A program made the position numbers and the translations under genes. A stretch of 64,000 nt of DNA, taken from contig CP053160.1 in NCBI GenBank assembly GCA_014607495.2, positions 1,550,001 to 1,614,000 of the forward strand, given 5' to 3'. This stretch comes from Carposina sasakii (Eukaryota; Arthropoda; Insecta; Lepidoptera; Carposinidae). Positions within the stretch are counted from its first letter, which is position 1, and every line of letters begins with the position of its first letter. Positions 13,001 to 19,600 of this stretch are shown here, in pieces. The notes beneath the pieces are model-generated. The model did no database searches and was not told the origin of the DNA. It was given only the letters and a program-made list of their open reading frames with translations.

Positions 13001-14708
13001 TACAGTTCCAGATAGTACCTCAAAACAATAGAGTAATCAGCATTTCATGGTGCACTAATTGTTTATTATTGTGTGCAGGTAGTTATGAGAAAGATTTATT
13101 TTGTAAACACATCAATTGTAACATTCCACAAGCAATTGAAAGTGAAACTTCTTATACCTGCTAGTCATAAAATGCATTCTAAGCACTTTCACATTATTGA
13201 TAATTTTATTTACCTAGTAGGTAATTATGTACTTACAATATTATTGTATTACAAGTATATAAGATATAAAAAAAAATACTAGTCCAAGATTTAATTACGT
13301 TGTCTTCACTATTATCGCTTATAACGGAAGGTATAGTGTTCTTCATTATAGGGTAACATTTCCAAAATAATAGTTGCATTCCCAGGCTGGCAAATTATTT
13401 AGCCAAAATAGCAACCAAGATCTAATTCTTATAGCAAATTAGCCATAAATAACCAGGCCCCAAGTACAGCTTAGAACGGTAATGATGGCTAAACATGGTG
13501 TCAGTGAACTAGAATTTTGAATGATACAACCTAATAAAGAAAACTTGAAGTCATATATTAGCATTCAATCACTCAAGATCATTGTTATTGATATTGTGGT
13601 GACAAATAGGCATTGTTCACTTATGCTGACTAACTATAAGTGTTTGGTATTATCATAAATGCCACAGCAAAAAGTTTTTAAACAAACTGAACTAAACAGC
13701 CCTAGCCCTATTTATGGAGGTACAGGTTTATTAAATAAAAAATCTTTTGCATCAATATTATTATTATGTAATATTTATTAGCTTAGTGATCTTTATGTTC
13801 AAATGTGTGTGACCTACTTTTTTAAACTATATTTGAAACTTTTAACCTATAAATTATTTAACTAAACATCACAAGGACTTAATTTTTCTCCCTAAATTTA
13901 TACAATTAGCTATAGATGTTACATGTGTCCCTATCGTAGTCAGTTCTAAATATTATTAAATTGATTTTTTAATCACAAAAATGGGTGGACCATAAACTCT
14001 TTGTAGAACCATAACATAATTTAGAAATATCCAGTATGATAGGATTCAACAGCAGTTTGCATACTTTATAAATGAAAAGCAATAAACATTGACAAACAGT
14101 TTTCTGCAGAAGATGCAGATAAAATTAAGATAGCCTAATCTTATCAAGTATCCAAACTTATGAAGTAGGACATTTGTTAAATCTCCAAAATTATCAAATA
14201 AAACTACTAGAACAACTTCTATTTAACTCATGTATTATTAATGACTGAAATATTCTAAACAGTCATGCTTTAATTTACATTTAAGTAAAACTGTATAATT
14301 AAAATGCTAATAAGCCAAGTAGAAAGTCTCTACTGTTCTCGTTAGTATTGGCTGGCAAAACTAGCAAATAAATTCAACGCGACTGAGAGTAGTGCGTAGT
14401 GAGTACCTATTGCACGTCGGCAATGAACTATCAACCGAGTCCTTGAGATGAGAGGAGACCTTGAATCCCGGGCCTTCGGATTTCACTCAAGGGCACGCTC
14501 TATTTTCCCGGTCTTTATAAACAGGCCAATTTAGCCGACATACCTCCAGGGTCCGGATCTCTTGCTGCGTCAGTTCTGCGCTGGTTGAGCATTGTGTCCT
14601 CAAACCTTCAAGACGATCAGCTGAAACATCTATCATCGACTGAATAGTCTCTATCATCTGAACTGCATCACGAGCTCTCTCTATTTCGTATTCACTCTCT
14701 GCTTCCAT
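512..14708 (-). CDS. KSR: KSR (kinase suppressor of Ras), 3'-truncated by window edge; 15 exons
   Basis: Scaffold pseudokinase that brings RAF, MEK and ERK together in the Ras/MAPK pathway. Joining 15 phase-compatible exons from 14708 down to 512 gives about 674 codons. Landmarks: N-terminal helical CA1 region (residues ~1-147); Pro/Ser-rich linker; C1 zinc-binding domain (~301-349) with the pattern H-x12-C-x2-C ending CHRDC..VPPSCG, typical of RAF/KSR; a Ser/Pro-rich stretch leading to NKHQFHFP; kinase domain from ~515 with WDIPYDEL, the glycine loop [15 protein letters not shown] (Lys548), [19 protein letters not shown] (Asp644) and DFG (661-663). The HRD arginine is Lys, as usual in KSR. 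The wording around [10 protein letters not shown] and WDIPYDEL favours KSR over RAF. The rest of the kinase domain (~200 residues or more) lies beyond position 1. Divergent from RCL1. Very confident of the family; individual splice sites are predictions. Confidence 0.93.
981..1355. mobile_element. MITE C, copy 1 (~375 bp, TA-flanked)
   Basis: Ends CAGAATGATTTTTGGTCGTC and AACGAAAAAACACCTG are imperfect inverted repeats, flanked by TA. Other copies are at 29714-30093, 32972-34450 (split by a Helitron), 42392-42749 and 54080-54299. Non-coding. Confidence 0.75.
1484..1669 (-). CDS. KSR: KSR exon 14 (kinase, [11 protein letters not shown])
   Basis: Acceptor TCTCAG|GTGGCG, donor TCGCAG|GTGGGT, 62 codons, phase 0. 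It encodes [20 protein letters not shown] and continues through the hinge to VIVAQQISQ. It joins exon 13 as FKHE-VATFRK, as in insect KSR. Confidence 0.94.
1816..1950. repeat. Dispersed repeat, inverse of 27770-27927
   Basis: Shares CTAGCATGACCACGCATCG and AAAATTCAACATGGCG blocks, in opposite orientation, with 27770-27927. Class unknown. Confidence 0.5.
1960..2240 (-). pseudogene. LINE reverse transcriptase C-terminal relic
   Basis: The minus strand reads SVGRPTSR, a TAG stop in place of the usual Trp, then [20 protein letters not shown] and LWKKMEEAF, typical of lepidopteran non-LTR retrotransposon C-termini. Degenerate fragment in a KSR intron. Confidence 0.7.
2360..2484. repeat. Foldback family fragment (GTAGTGTCTTGTGTTCGTGA)
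   Basis: About 125 bp nearly identical to 46735-46850 and related to both arms of the inverted repeat at 52021-52420; it contains GATCCGAGGGTCAGCGGAGG and GGGCCCGGTGG. Confidence 0.7.
2590..2645. repeat. LINE 3'-tail fragment (CAGCAGTGGACTGCAATAGG family)
   Basis: Carries TCCAGCAGTGGACTGCAATA, which is also present near 12335, 35222 and 47128 and is common at the 3' end of lepidopteran non-LTR elements. Confidence 0.6.
3022..3198 (-). CDS. KSR: KSR exon 13 (kinase N-lobe)
   Basis: Acceptor CACCAG|TTGTCG, donor CATGAG|GTGAGA, 59 codons, phase 0. It encodes [16 protein letters not shown], the glycine-rich loop [13 protein letters not shown] and VAVKLLHV with the ATP-anchoring lysine retained. 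Mammalian KSR1 has Arg at that site. Confidence 0.95.
3320..3583. mobile_element. Palindromic MITE B, copy 1
   Basis: Inverted ends CAGGGTGTAACAAAAAGGGT and the complement of CTTTCTGTTACAGCCTG, ~264 bp, flanked by TA. Internal arms are also largely self-complementary. Copies at 32434-32698 and 32720-32946. Confidence 0.82.
3938..4199 (-). mobile_element. ~262-bp retroposon family R, copy 1 with 12-bp target duplication
   Basis: Flanked by the exact direct repeat GACCGGCAAATA (3926-3937 and 4200-4211). Read on the minus strand it starts CTTCTATGCTTCTCTGGGAG and ends in an (ATGT)n tail. Other copies: 17755-18018, 18466-18731, 39234-39496. The target duplication shows retroposition; no Pol III boxes were identified. 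Confidence 0.85.
4850..4956 (-). CDS. KSR: KSR exon 12 (pre-kinase linker, SWPRQNS-like)
   Basis: Acceptor CTACAG|ATAGTC, donor AATAGT|GTGAGT, phase 1 to 0. It encodes [20 protein letters not shown] and ends SRWPRQNS, directly before the kinase domain. Confidence 0.85.
4957..5429. other. KSR intron, nothing recognised
   Basis: AT-rich intron between exons 12 and 11; no repeat or gene identified. Confidence 0.5.
5430..5531 (-). CDS. KSR: KSR exon 11 (linker)
   Basis: Acceptor CTACAG|AAGTGA, donor AGCG|GTAAGT, phase 1 to 1. It encodes [20 protein letters not shown] and ends DDVTASLKS. The sequence is Ser/Pro-rich and probably disordered. Confidence 0.8.
5784..6040. mobile_element. Palindromic MITE with internal GC-rich minisatellite
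   Basis: Inverted arms CTGATTACGTAAAACCAAAG...GCGATAATCTCGAGTGTGTG and CACACACTCGAGATTATCGC...TTTTACGTAATCACGG, each ~60 bp, enclose a minisatellite of 19-bp units at 5852-5946. Proline/arginine-rich ORFs over it are repeat artefacts. Confidence 0.8.
5852..5946. repeat. Minisatellite, 5 x 19 bp (GAGGTGCGGGGCGCGGGAT)
   Basis: Five head-to-tail units, ~80% GC, within AT-rich intron. Strand asymmetry and G-runs could form G-quadruplex-like structures (inference). Confidence 0.9.
6318..6432 (-). CDS. KSR: KSR exon 10 (Pro-rich, NKHQFHFP)
   Basis: Acceptor TCGCAG|GGCGGG, donor CCCG|GTGAGT, phase 0 to 1. It encodes a Ser-rich then APP-repeat stretch ending VNKHQFHFP, a motif found in KSR between C1 and the kinase domain. 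Confidence 0.85.
6668..7345. mobile_element. MITE E, copy 1, interrupted by a SINE
   Basis: Left part 6668-~6830 and right part ~7082-7345 match the inverted copy at 10440-10868. Imperfect terminal inverted repeats ATGAAGAATGTATAAAAGAGG and its mate near 7325-7345. The copies are inverted relative to each other, 3.8 kb apart, within KSR. Confidence 0.8.
6857..7081 (+). mobile_element. tRNA-derived SINE, copy with ~60-nt A tract
   Basis: Head GACGGCCGATTGGTGTAGTT with A-box-like and B-box GGTCCTGGGTTCGAATCCC sequences, body ending ATATACCGTTGCTTATT, then about 60 uninterrupted A (7021-7080 entirely A). Inserted in MITE E. Related copies at 22843-23077, 25697-25945, 55029-55274 and a fragment at 11946-12050. 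Confidence 0.9.
7388..7497 (-). CDS. KSR: KSR exon 9 (linker)
   Basis: Acceptor CTGCAG|GCGGGT, donor CACTCC|GTGAGT, phase 1 to 0. It encodes [20 protein letters not shown] and then a basic [14 protein letters not shown] stretch. It is GC-rich and lies between AT-rich repeats. Confidence 0.8.
7562..7632 (-). pseudogene. tRNA-like sequence (tRNA pseudogene or SINE head)
   Basis: The minus strand has a good D-arm (GCTCAGTTGGTAGAGC) and T-arm (GTGAGTTCAAATCTCAC), but the acceptor stem has two mismatches, the anticodon stem does not pair well and position 33 is not T. More likely a degenerate tRNA or a SINE head than a working tRNA. Confidence 0.5.
7854..7936 (-). CDS. KSR: KSR exon 8 (end of C1 domain)
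   Basis: Acceptor TTGCAG|GGACTG, donor GTAG|GTAAGT, phase 2 to 1. With exon 7 it completes [19 protein letters not shown], the KSR/RAF signature at the end of C1. Confidence 0.9.
8246..8412 (-). CDS. KSR: KSR exon 7 (first part of C1 domain)
   Basis: Acceptor CCGCAG|CCGGCT, donor CACAG|GTGAGT, phase 0 to 2. It encodes [20 protein letters not shown], then [14 protein letters not shown], the zinc-coordinating His/Cys core of a C1 domain. Its first 67 nt plus acceptor are repeated in the 105-bp units just upstream at 8451-8660. Confidence 0.92.
8346..8687. repeat. 105-bp tandem repeat copying KSR C1 exon start and acceptor
   Basis: TGAAGCG starts at 8451, 8556 and 8661, an exact 105-bp period; the KSR exon 7 end at 8346-8412 is part of the first unit. 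Each unit carries 67 nt of the C1 exon, its CCGCAG acceptor and polypyrimidine tract, then a CACGTGTGATCGTTCTC spacer. The copies are almost identical. The plus-strand Arg-rich ORF across the array is an artefact. Confidence 0.93.
8945..9061. repeat. Repeat H, copy (also at 1-107 and around 10395-10915)
   Basis: Shares TTTTTGTATGCAGTGACATA, TAGCGCCAT and TTTGGTGAAATGTAC with positions 1-107. A third copy is split by MITE E at 10440-10868. Class unknown. Confidence 0.55.
9098..9227 (-). CDS. KSR: KSR exon 6 (linker)
   Basis: Acceptor TTACAG|CGACAA, donor CATGTT|GTGAGT, phase 2 to 0. It encodes [20 protein letters not shown] and ends NQNHV. The junction phases fit exons 5 and 7 exactly. Confidence 0.8.
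9313..9492. repeat. 101-bp tandem duplication of KSR exon 5 end and donor
   Basis: Positions 9313-9392 match 9414-9492, offset 101 bp, covering the last ~45 nt of KSR exon 5, its donor and following intron. In the intronic copy the donor reads CTCAG|GCAGGC instead of CTCAG|GTAGGC. Confidence 0.85.
9447..9582 (-). CDS. KSR: KSR exon 5 (Ser/Pro linker)
   Basis: Acceptor TTTCAG|GAGCAA, donor CTCAG|GTAGGC, phase 1 to 2. It encodes [20 protein letters not shown] and ends CRPEPDDL. Its 3' end and donor are tandemly duplicated at 9313-9392, where the donor is changed from GT to GC. Confidence 0.8.
9906..10097. mobile_element. hAT-like MITE (CAGGGGTTCCCAAACTT)
   Basis: Imperfect terminal inverted repeats CAGGGGTTCCCAAACTT and CACTTTGGGAAAGGCTG, ~192 bp, typical of hAT non-autonomous elements; the flanks CCATACAC and GCACACAC are a possible decayed 8-bp target duplication. 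In a KSR intron. Confidence 0.75.
10440..10868. mobile_element. MITE E, copy 2, with 8-bp target duplication
   Basis: Flanked by GGTCATTC at 10432-10439 and 10869-10876. Imperfect inverted ends ATGGAAAAGAAATAAAAGAGG and the complement of CTTTTATACCTTCTTCAT. It splits a copy of repeat H. Inverted relative to 6668-7345. Confidence 0.8.
10927..11061 (-). CDS. KSR: KSR exon 4 (Pro/Arg-rich linker)
   Basis: Acceptor CAACAG|AGGCGC, donor CCGG|GTAAGT, phase 1 to 1. It encodes [12 protein letters not shown] followed by a basic proline-rich stretch ending TPLKQP. The linker is low-complexity, as in other KSRs between CA1 and C1. Confidence 0.8.
11066..11290. repeat. Retroposon R-like fragment (divergent)
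   Basis: Begins AACATACATACATATAGTCA like family R, then diverges (CCCATTATCCCCCAATGAGG). Probably a related short retroposon. Confidence 0.4.
11636..11774 (-). CDS. KSR: KSR exon 3
   Basis: Acceptor TTGCAG|TCGATA, donor ACACCG|GTTTGT (a weaker donor), phase 0 to 1. It encodes [20 protein letters not shown] and an Ala/Arg-rich helix ending MHRLRTYT. It is GC-rich, unlike the flanking introns. Confidence 0.8.
11946..12366. repeat. SINE 3' fragment followed by LINE-tail repeat
   Basis: 11946-~12050 matches the 3' half of the tRNA-SINE (TTTATATACCGTTGCTTAGT, AGACCTTAGGGATCTTA). 12100-12366 ends with TCCAGCAGTGGACTGCAATA of the LINE-tail family. Confidence 0.65.
12380..12517 (-). CDS. KSR: KSR exon 2 (CA1 region)
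   Basis: Acceptor TTTCAG|GGCAAA and donor GAG|GTACTG, 46 codons, phase 0 to 0. It reads [17 protein letters not shown] and continues into an [10 protein letters not shown] segment, hydrophobic and helical like the SAM-like part of CA1. Confidence 0.85.
12518..14543. other. KSR intron 1, nothing recognised
   Basis: About 2 kb of AT-rich sequence without recognised repeats, RNA genes or coding segments. As the first intron of KSR it could hold regulatory elements, but none can be pointed to. Confidence 0.6.
14544..14708 (-). CDS. KSR: KSR exon 1 (start codon, CA1 region)
   Basis: ATG at 14708 gives [18 protein letters not shown] and continues for 55 codons to CTGGAG|GTATGT (phase 0). It is predicted helical, Glu/Gln-rich, and matches the N-terminal CA1 region of KSR. 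The upstream in-frame codons hold no better ATG, so this start was chosen. Confidence 0.85.
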
Positions 14709-16397
14709 TACAAATATCACAGCACTATATACGGTCCACTAGTCACTACATAAAAGTAAAAAACACTTGATTCATTTTATAAAATGAATATACAAAACAT
14801 TGCGGTGTTGCCGATGCAGCGGCCATATCTTTAGAAAATCTATAATTTTGTCTATGTTCATGGTCACTTTGGTTACGTCATAGACAAAAATTTTTGACAG
14901 ATCATTTTTATTTTCTTGATGAATTATTAAGTCGTGTGGTGAATGTAATGCTTTACTACACGTGAGTTTGTACCGCTAGGGAATTTTAAGATTTTGGAAC
15001 GACATAAAAAAAATAATCTGACAGGGATTCGGCGGGAAAAGCTGGAAGGGTGCAGGTGTAATTTTCTTGTGAAAATCTAAAATTATTTGTAAATGGCTTG
15101 CATGTGTCCGTAAGGTGATGTTTTCTGGTAGATAAGTTATATTTTGATTTACTTGTGGTGTGAATCTAGTGCGTGTGCATGGTTTTATACGCAGGTAAGC
15201 CGAGTAAAACTTTAGCCGGATTACGATCTCTTCATGGGCGCATGTAAGTTGTTTCTGCAATAATTTTTCATTTTGACTAACTTTACATTTGTTCTTGAGG
15301 ATTTTCCCAACGTTTCCATTCATCATCATTGTAATTCATCATAAATTCAGAATACATTTTACTAAACAATGATTAGGCTGTATGGGCTTAGTTCCCCTTG
15401 CCTTTCCTTCGGGATAAACAAAAAAAAAAAAACAATCTGACAGCCAGCTGATACAGCTGTCGGATTCGGCGGGAAAAGCTGGAAGGGTGCAGGTGTAATT
15501 TTCTTGTGAAAATCAAAAATTATTTGTAAATGGCTTGCATGTGTCCATAAGGTGATGTTTTCTGGTAGATAAGTTATATTTTGATTACTTGTGGTGTGAA
15601 TCTAGTGCGTGTGCATGGTTTTATACGCAGGTAAGCCGAGTAAAACTTTAGCCGGATTACGATCTCTTCATGGGCGCATGTAAGTTGTTTCTGCAATAAT
15701 TTTTCATTTTGACTAACTTTACATTTGTTCTTGAGGATTTTCCCGACGTTTCCATTCATCATCATTGTCATTCATCATAAATTCAGAATACATTTTACTA
15801 AACAATGATTAGGCTGTATGGGCTTAGTTCCCCTTGCCTTTCCTTCGGGATAAACAAAAAAAAAAAAAAAACAATCTGACAGCCAGCTGATACAGCTGTC
15901 GGATTCGGCGGGAAAAGCTGGAAGGGTGCAGGTGTAATTTTCTTGTGAAAATCAAAAATTATTTGTAAATGGCTTGCATGTGTCCATAAGGTGATGTTTT
16001 CTGGTAGATAAGTTATATTTTGATTACTTGTGGTGTGAATCTAGTGCGTGTGCATGGTTTTATACGCAGGTAAGCCGAGTAAAACTTTAGCCGGATTACG
16101 ATCTCTTCATGGGCGCATGTAAGTTGTTTCTGCAATAATTTTTTATTTTGACTAACTTTACACTTGTTCTTGAGGATTTTCCCGACGTTTCCATTCATCA
16201 CCATCATCATTATCATCCCATAAATTCAGGAATCATTTACTAAAGAAAATGGCTGTATGGGCTTAGTTCCCCTTGCCTTTCCTTCGGGATAAACTAAACA
16301 AAAAAAAAATGTCACTCAAATAACGCACTTTCGCGCACGTGTATTTGTTTTGAAAGCTAACTAAAATAATAGCTAATGTGCGAAATACATTAGTAAA
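14709..16397. promoter_or_regulatory. Divergent KSR/RCL1 intergenic (promoter) region
   Basis: The start codons of KSR (14708, minus) and RCL1 (16398, plus) are only 1.69 kb apart and point away from each other. Unique sequence remains only at 14709-~14990 and ~16306-16397; the rest is a ~438-bp tandem repeat. The KSR side has a CRE-like half site in GGTTACGTCATAG near 14871. The RCL1 side has GCGCACGTGT (E-box core CACGTG) near 16333. No TATA box is evident. Promoter function is inferred from position only. Confidence 0.5.
14990..16306. repeat. Tandem repeat, ~438-bp unit, about three copies
   Basis: The marker GGCGGGAAAAGCTGGAAGGG begins at 15031, 15468 and 15907, giving spacings of 437 and 439 bp. 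Each unit ends in CCTTTCCTTCGGGATAAAC followed by an A-run of variable length. Units 2 and 3 begin with a palindrome, CAGCTGATACAGCTG, that is missing from the first. Copies are nearly identical, so the expansion is recent. Short ORFs on the minus strand recur in each unit but look like by-products. The A-run tails hint that the founder was a retroposon. Confidence 0.9.
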
Positions 16398-16689
16398 ATG
16401 CCAGCCACAGTAGAGAAAGACTTATTAATTTATAAGGGAAGTAATTTTTTCCGTCAGCGACTATTACTTTCCACTTTAAGTGGACGTGCAGTGAAAATAG
16501 AAGAGATTCGGAGTAACCACGATGATCCTGGGCTAAAGGAGTACGAGGTCAACTTAATTCGTCTTCTGGATAAAATAACAAATGGCACCAGAGTTGAGCT
16601 GAGTGAAACGGGCACGACTGTCTACTTTCAGCCTGGTATATTAATTGGAGGCCAACTCACTCATAGCTGTTCACCTCAAAGAGGAATTG
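16398..16689 (+). CDS. RCL1: RCL1 exon 1
   Basis: ATG at 16398 (MPATVEKDLLIYKGSNFF), 97 codons plus one base, ending GGAATTG|GTAGGT (phase 1). There is no earlier in-frame ATG nearby. Confidence 0.93.
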
Positions 16690-19600
16690 GTAGGTTATCT
16701 ATCGTTTTATTTTATTATTCTAATGATGTTACAATATTTATTGCACCAGGTGAAAGATATACATATAGTTATTCTGTAAATTTTATTTCCAGGTTACTAT
16801 CTAGAAATATTATTAGCTTTGGGTCCTTTCTGCAAAGAGCCCCTGAATGTGGTGCTGCAAGGAGTAACTCACAGTGACCTGGATGTCTCTGTGGATAAGA
16901 TTAAAGCAGCAGCTCTGCCAATCCTGCTGAAGTTCATCCTGGTTGATGATGGACTGGAGCTGAAGGTGGTTAGGAGAGGTATGTCACTTGGCTTTGTATA
17001 ATAATTTGTGTATTAAATATGTATATACTGCATTAACTAAAATTATCACTGTACTATGTAATAAAATGTATGAATGTTTTCATAATCTCAAAAGGAGATT
17101 CCTTCTGGCAAACCATTGAAACTATAACAAAGAAAAAGGCAGGGCTGTGAAAACTTCAATTGTCCAATATTTTTATATAAAAGCATGTATAATAAATTTG
17201 CTTAATCTTCAAACTATCTATTTCTTTTGATGACAGGAGCTCCTCCGCTTGGTGGTGGCGAGGTGGTATTCCGCTGTCCGGTGCGGAGACATCTGCGTCC
17301 GCTGCAGTGGACCAGCTGGGGACGCGTGAAGAGGATACGAGGGGTGGTGTACGCACTACGAGTATCACCTACAATGGCTAATAGGGTGGTTGAGGCTGCT
17401 AAAGGGGTAAGTCACACCATTATTGAAATACTTTTTGGATATTATTTAACTGTAACTATAAGCTAGTTACACTGTAAGTGAAAAATCTCTGAAGTATTTG
17501 CTTTCTATGGTATGTTTTTGTGTATGAACATCATAAATAAATTAATAAATAGGTAGGTTACCAAGTTATTATTATTTATTAATGTACGAAAGAGCATACC
17601 TCTTTTGTACATTCGTAAATAAATTTAGAACATACCAAGATCTGTAGTCTCTGCCTACCCCTATGAGGCGTGAGGTTATGTATGTATGTATGTAATGTAA
17701 GTATGGTTTATATTAATAAATAATAATAATAATAACAACCTGGTATTGTAAAAACATACATACTCGTACATACATATAATCACATCTTTATCCCTTACGG
17801 GGTAGGCAGAGCCGATAGAACCACATGGTGCCACTTCTGACCAATTTTGAGGGTATAGTTGAGATGTACAAGTTCGGTTAGTAGTGACAGGTGGTCAGCC
17901 CATCGCCTACAAGCTACAAAGACCCTCTTGTCCCTCTACTGACTTGTACAGTATGCCCAGGAAGGAAGCAGCTGTAGTATTATACGATTTTTTTTTTAAC
18001 TCCCAGAGCAGCATAGAAGAAACAAACATTGATATTTATTAAATTAATGTTTTATTTACTTACTGGTGTCACAAGCATTACCAACTACACCAATCAGCTG
18101 TCGAAATTGAATAATGGATGAATAATTTCTAGAAAGTTTTTATTATTTTGTGAAAGTTATTATCTCATCTTAATATTCTTTCAGGTGATGCTAAACTTCC
18201 TCCCAGATGTGTACATAAATACAGACCAGTGTAGAGGCTCCAATGCAGGCAAGAGCCCTGGCTTCGGCATCAGTCTGGTGGCAGAGACCAATGAGAAGAC
18301 TTTCTACTGTGCTGAAGCTGTAAGTAGACCAGTAGACTGTTTGTCCACTTAAAACCGACATGTTTTAAAGATATAAGATAGCTGCGTCTGATGGCCGAAA
18401 TTTTATGAAATTTCCTTTTTTTGGTGAAGATCCAAAGTTCATGGTTAAGTTAAATTTCACTACATACATACATACATATAATCATGCTTTTATCCCTTAT
18501 GAGGTAGGCAGAGTACCAAGGGCCGATAGGACCACATGGTGCCACTTCTGACCAATTTTGAGGGTATAGTTGAGATGTACAAGTTCGGTTAGTAGTGACA
18601 GGTGGTCAGCTCATCGCCTACACAACATCAAGACCCTCTTGTCCCTCTACTGACTTATACAGTATGCCTGGGAAGAGAAGCAGCTGTAGTATTATACGTT
18701 TTTTTTTACTCCCAGAGCAGCATAGAAGACTAATTTCACTACATCAAAATGAATCTCTGAACAATACCATCTTAATGTGTGATTTAGTGCTAGAATCTTT
18801 TCCAATGTTAACACTGATCCTTAACATTGGCTTAGCTATGCTAAATCTGGATGTACAATGATACAATCTCTTTCGTGAATCTGCGGTTACTCAGTGGATA
18901 CAGCAGTGTGATGTAAACATAACCAACTTTTAAAAAAAAACATTTGCATTCGACTGACTTCTTTTTCTCTATTCCCTTTTTAGAAGTCGTCGGAAGCTGA
19001 CGTGACCTAAAATGTTACCTACCAAAAAAACTTTCACATTTGACTGACTTGGGTTCTCTTCTATTGCCCCTTCTAGAAGTCGTCGGAAGCCGGTGGCGAC
19101 CTTACATTACCGGAAGACCTCGGTCGCTCCGCTGCACAGGCGTTGTTGGACGAAGTGTGGCGAGGAGGCGCCGTCGACAGCTGCTTCCAGTGGCTGACTG
19201 CATTGTGGATGGCGTTAGGACAGAAGGATGTCAGCGAGTGTATTGTGAGTAGAAGATGTTAGTGTTAATAAGGCTGTTTGCTGGATCGACCATCGAAGTA
19301 TACCTCTCTCTATTCTTGTCACCACGTACTCTTTGTTTCACACTGCACAATTCACTTATCACACTATTTCTCACTCTACCTCGCAACAGGGTTCGAAATT
19401 ATCAAGATAAATATTTTTTTGGATTATTATCTTGATAATTATTCGATAATTATCTGACAAATATCCGATAATTATCCTAGCTGATTTGTCAATTAACTTC
19501 TTGAAATTTTCTTTATTTCAATTATAATCTATTTATCTTAAAATGATCTGTTTTCAGCATTATTAGATGAACAGCAAAGAATGATAAATTTTAAATGAGA

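Noticed and set aside
14976..16216. Three similar minus-strand ORFs (KILKNKCKVSQNEKLLQKQ)
   Set aside because: They recur only because the 438-bp DNA unit is tandemly repeated; no homology, no conserved start or splice context.
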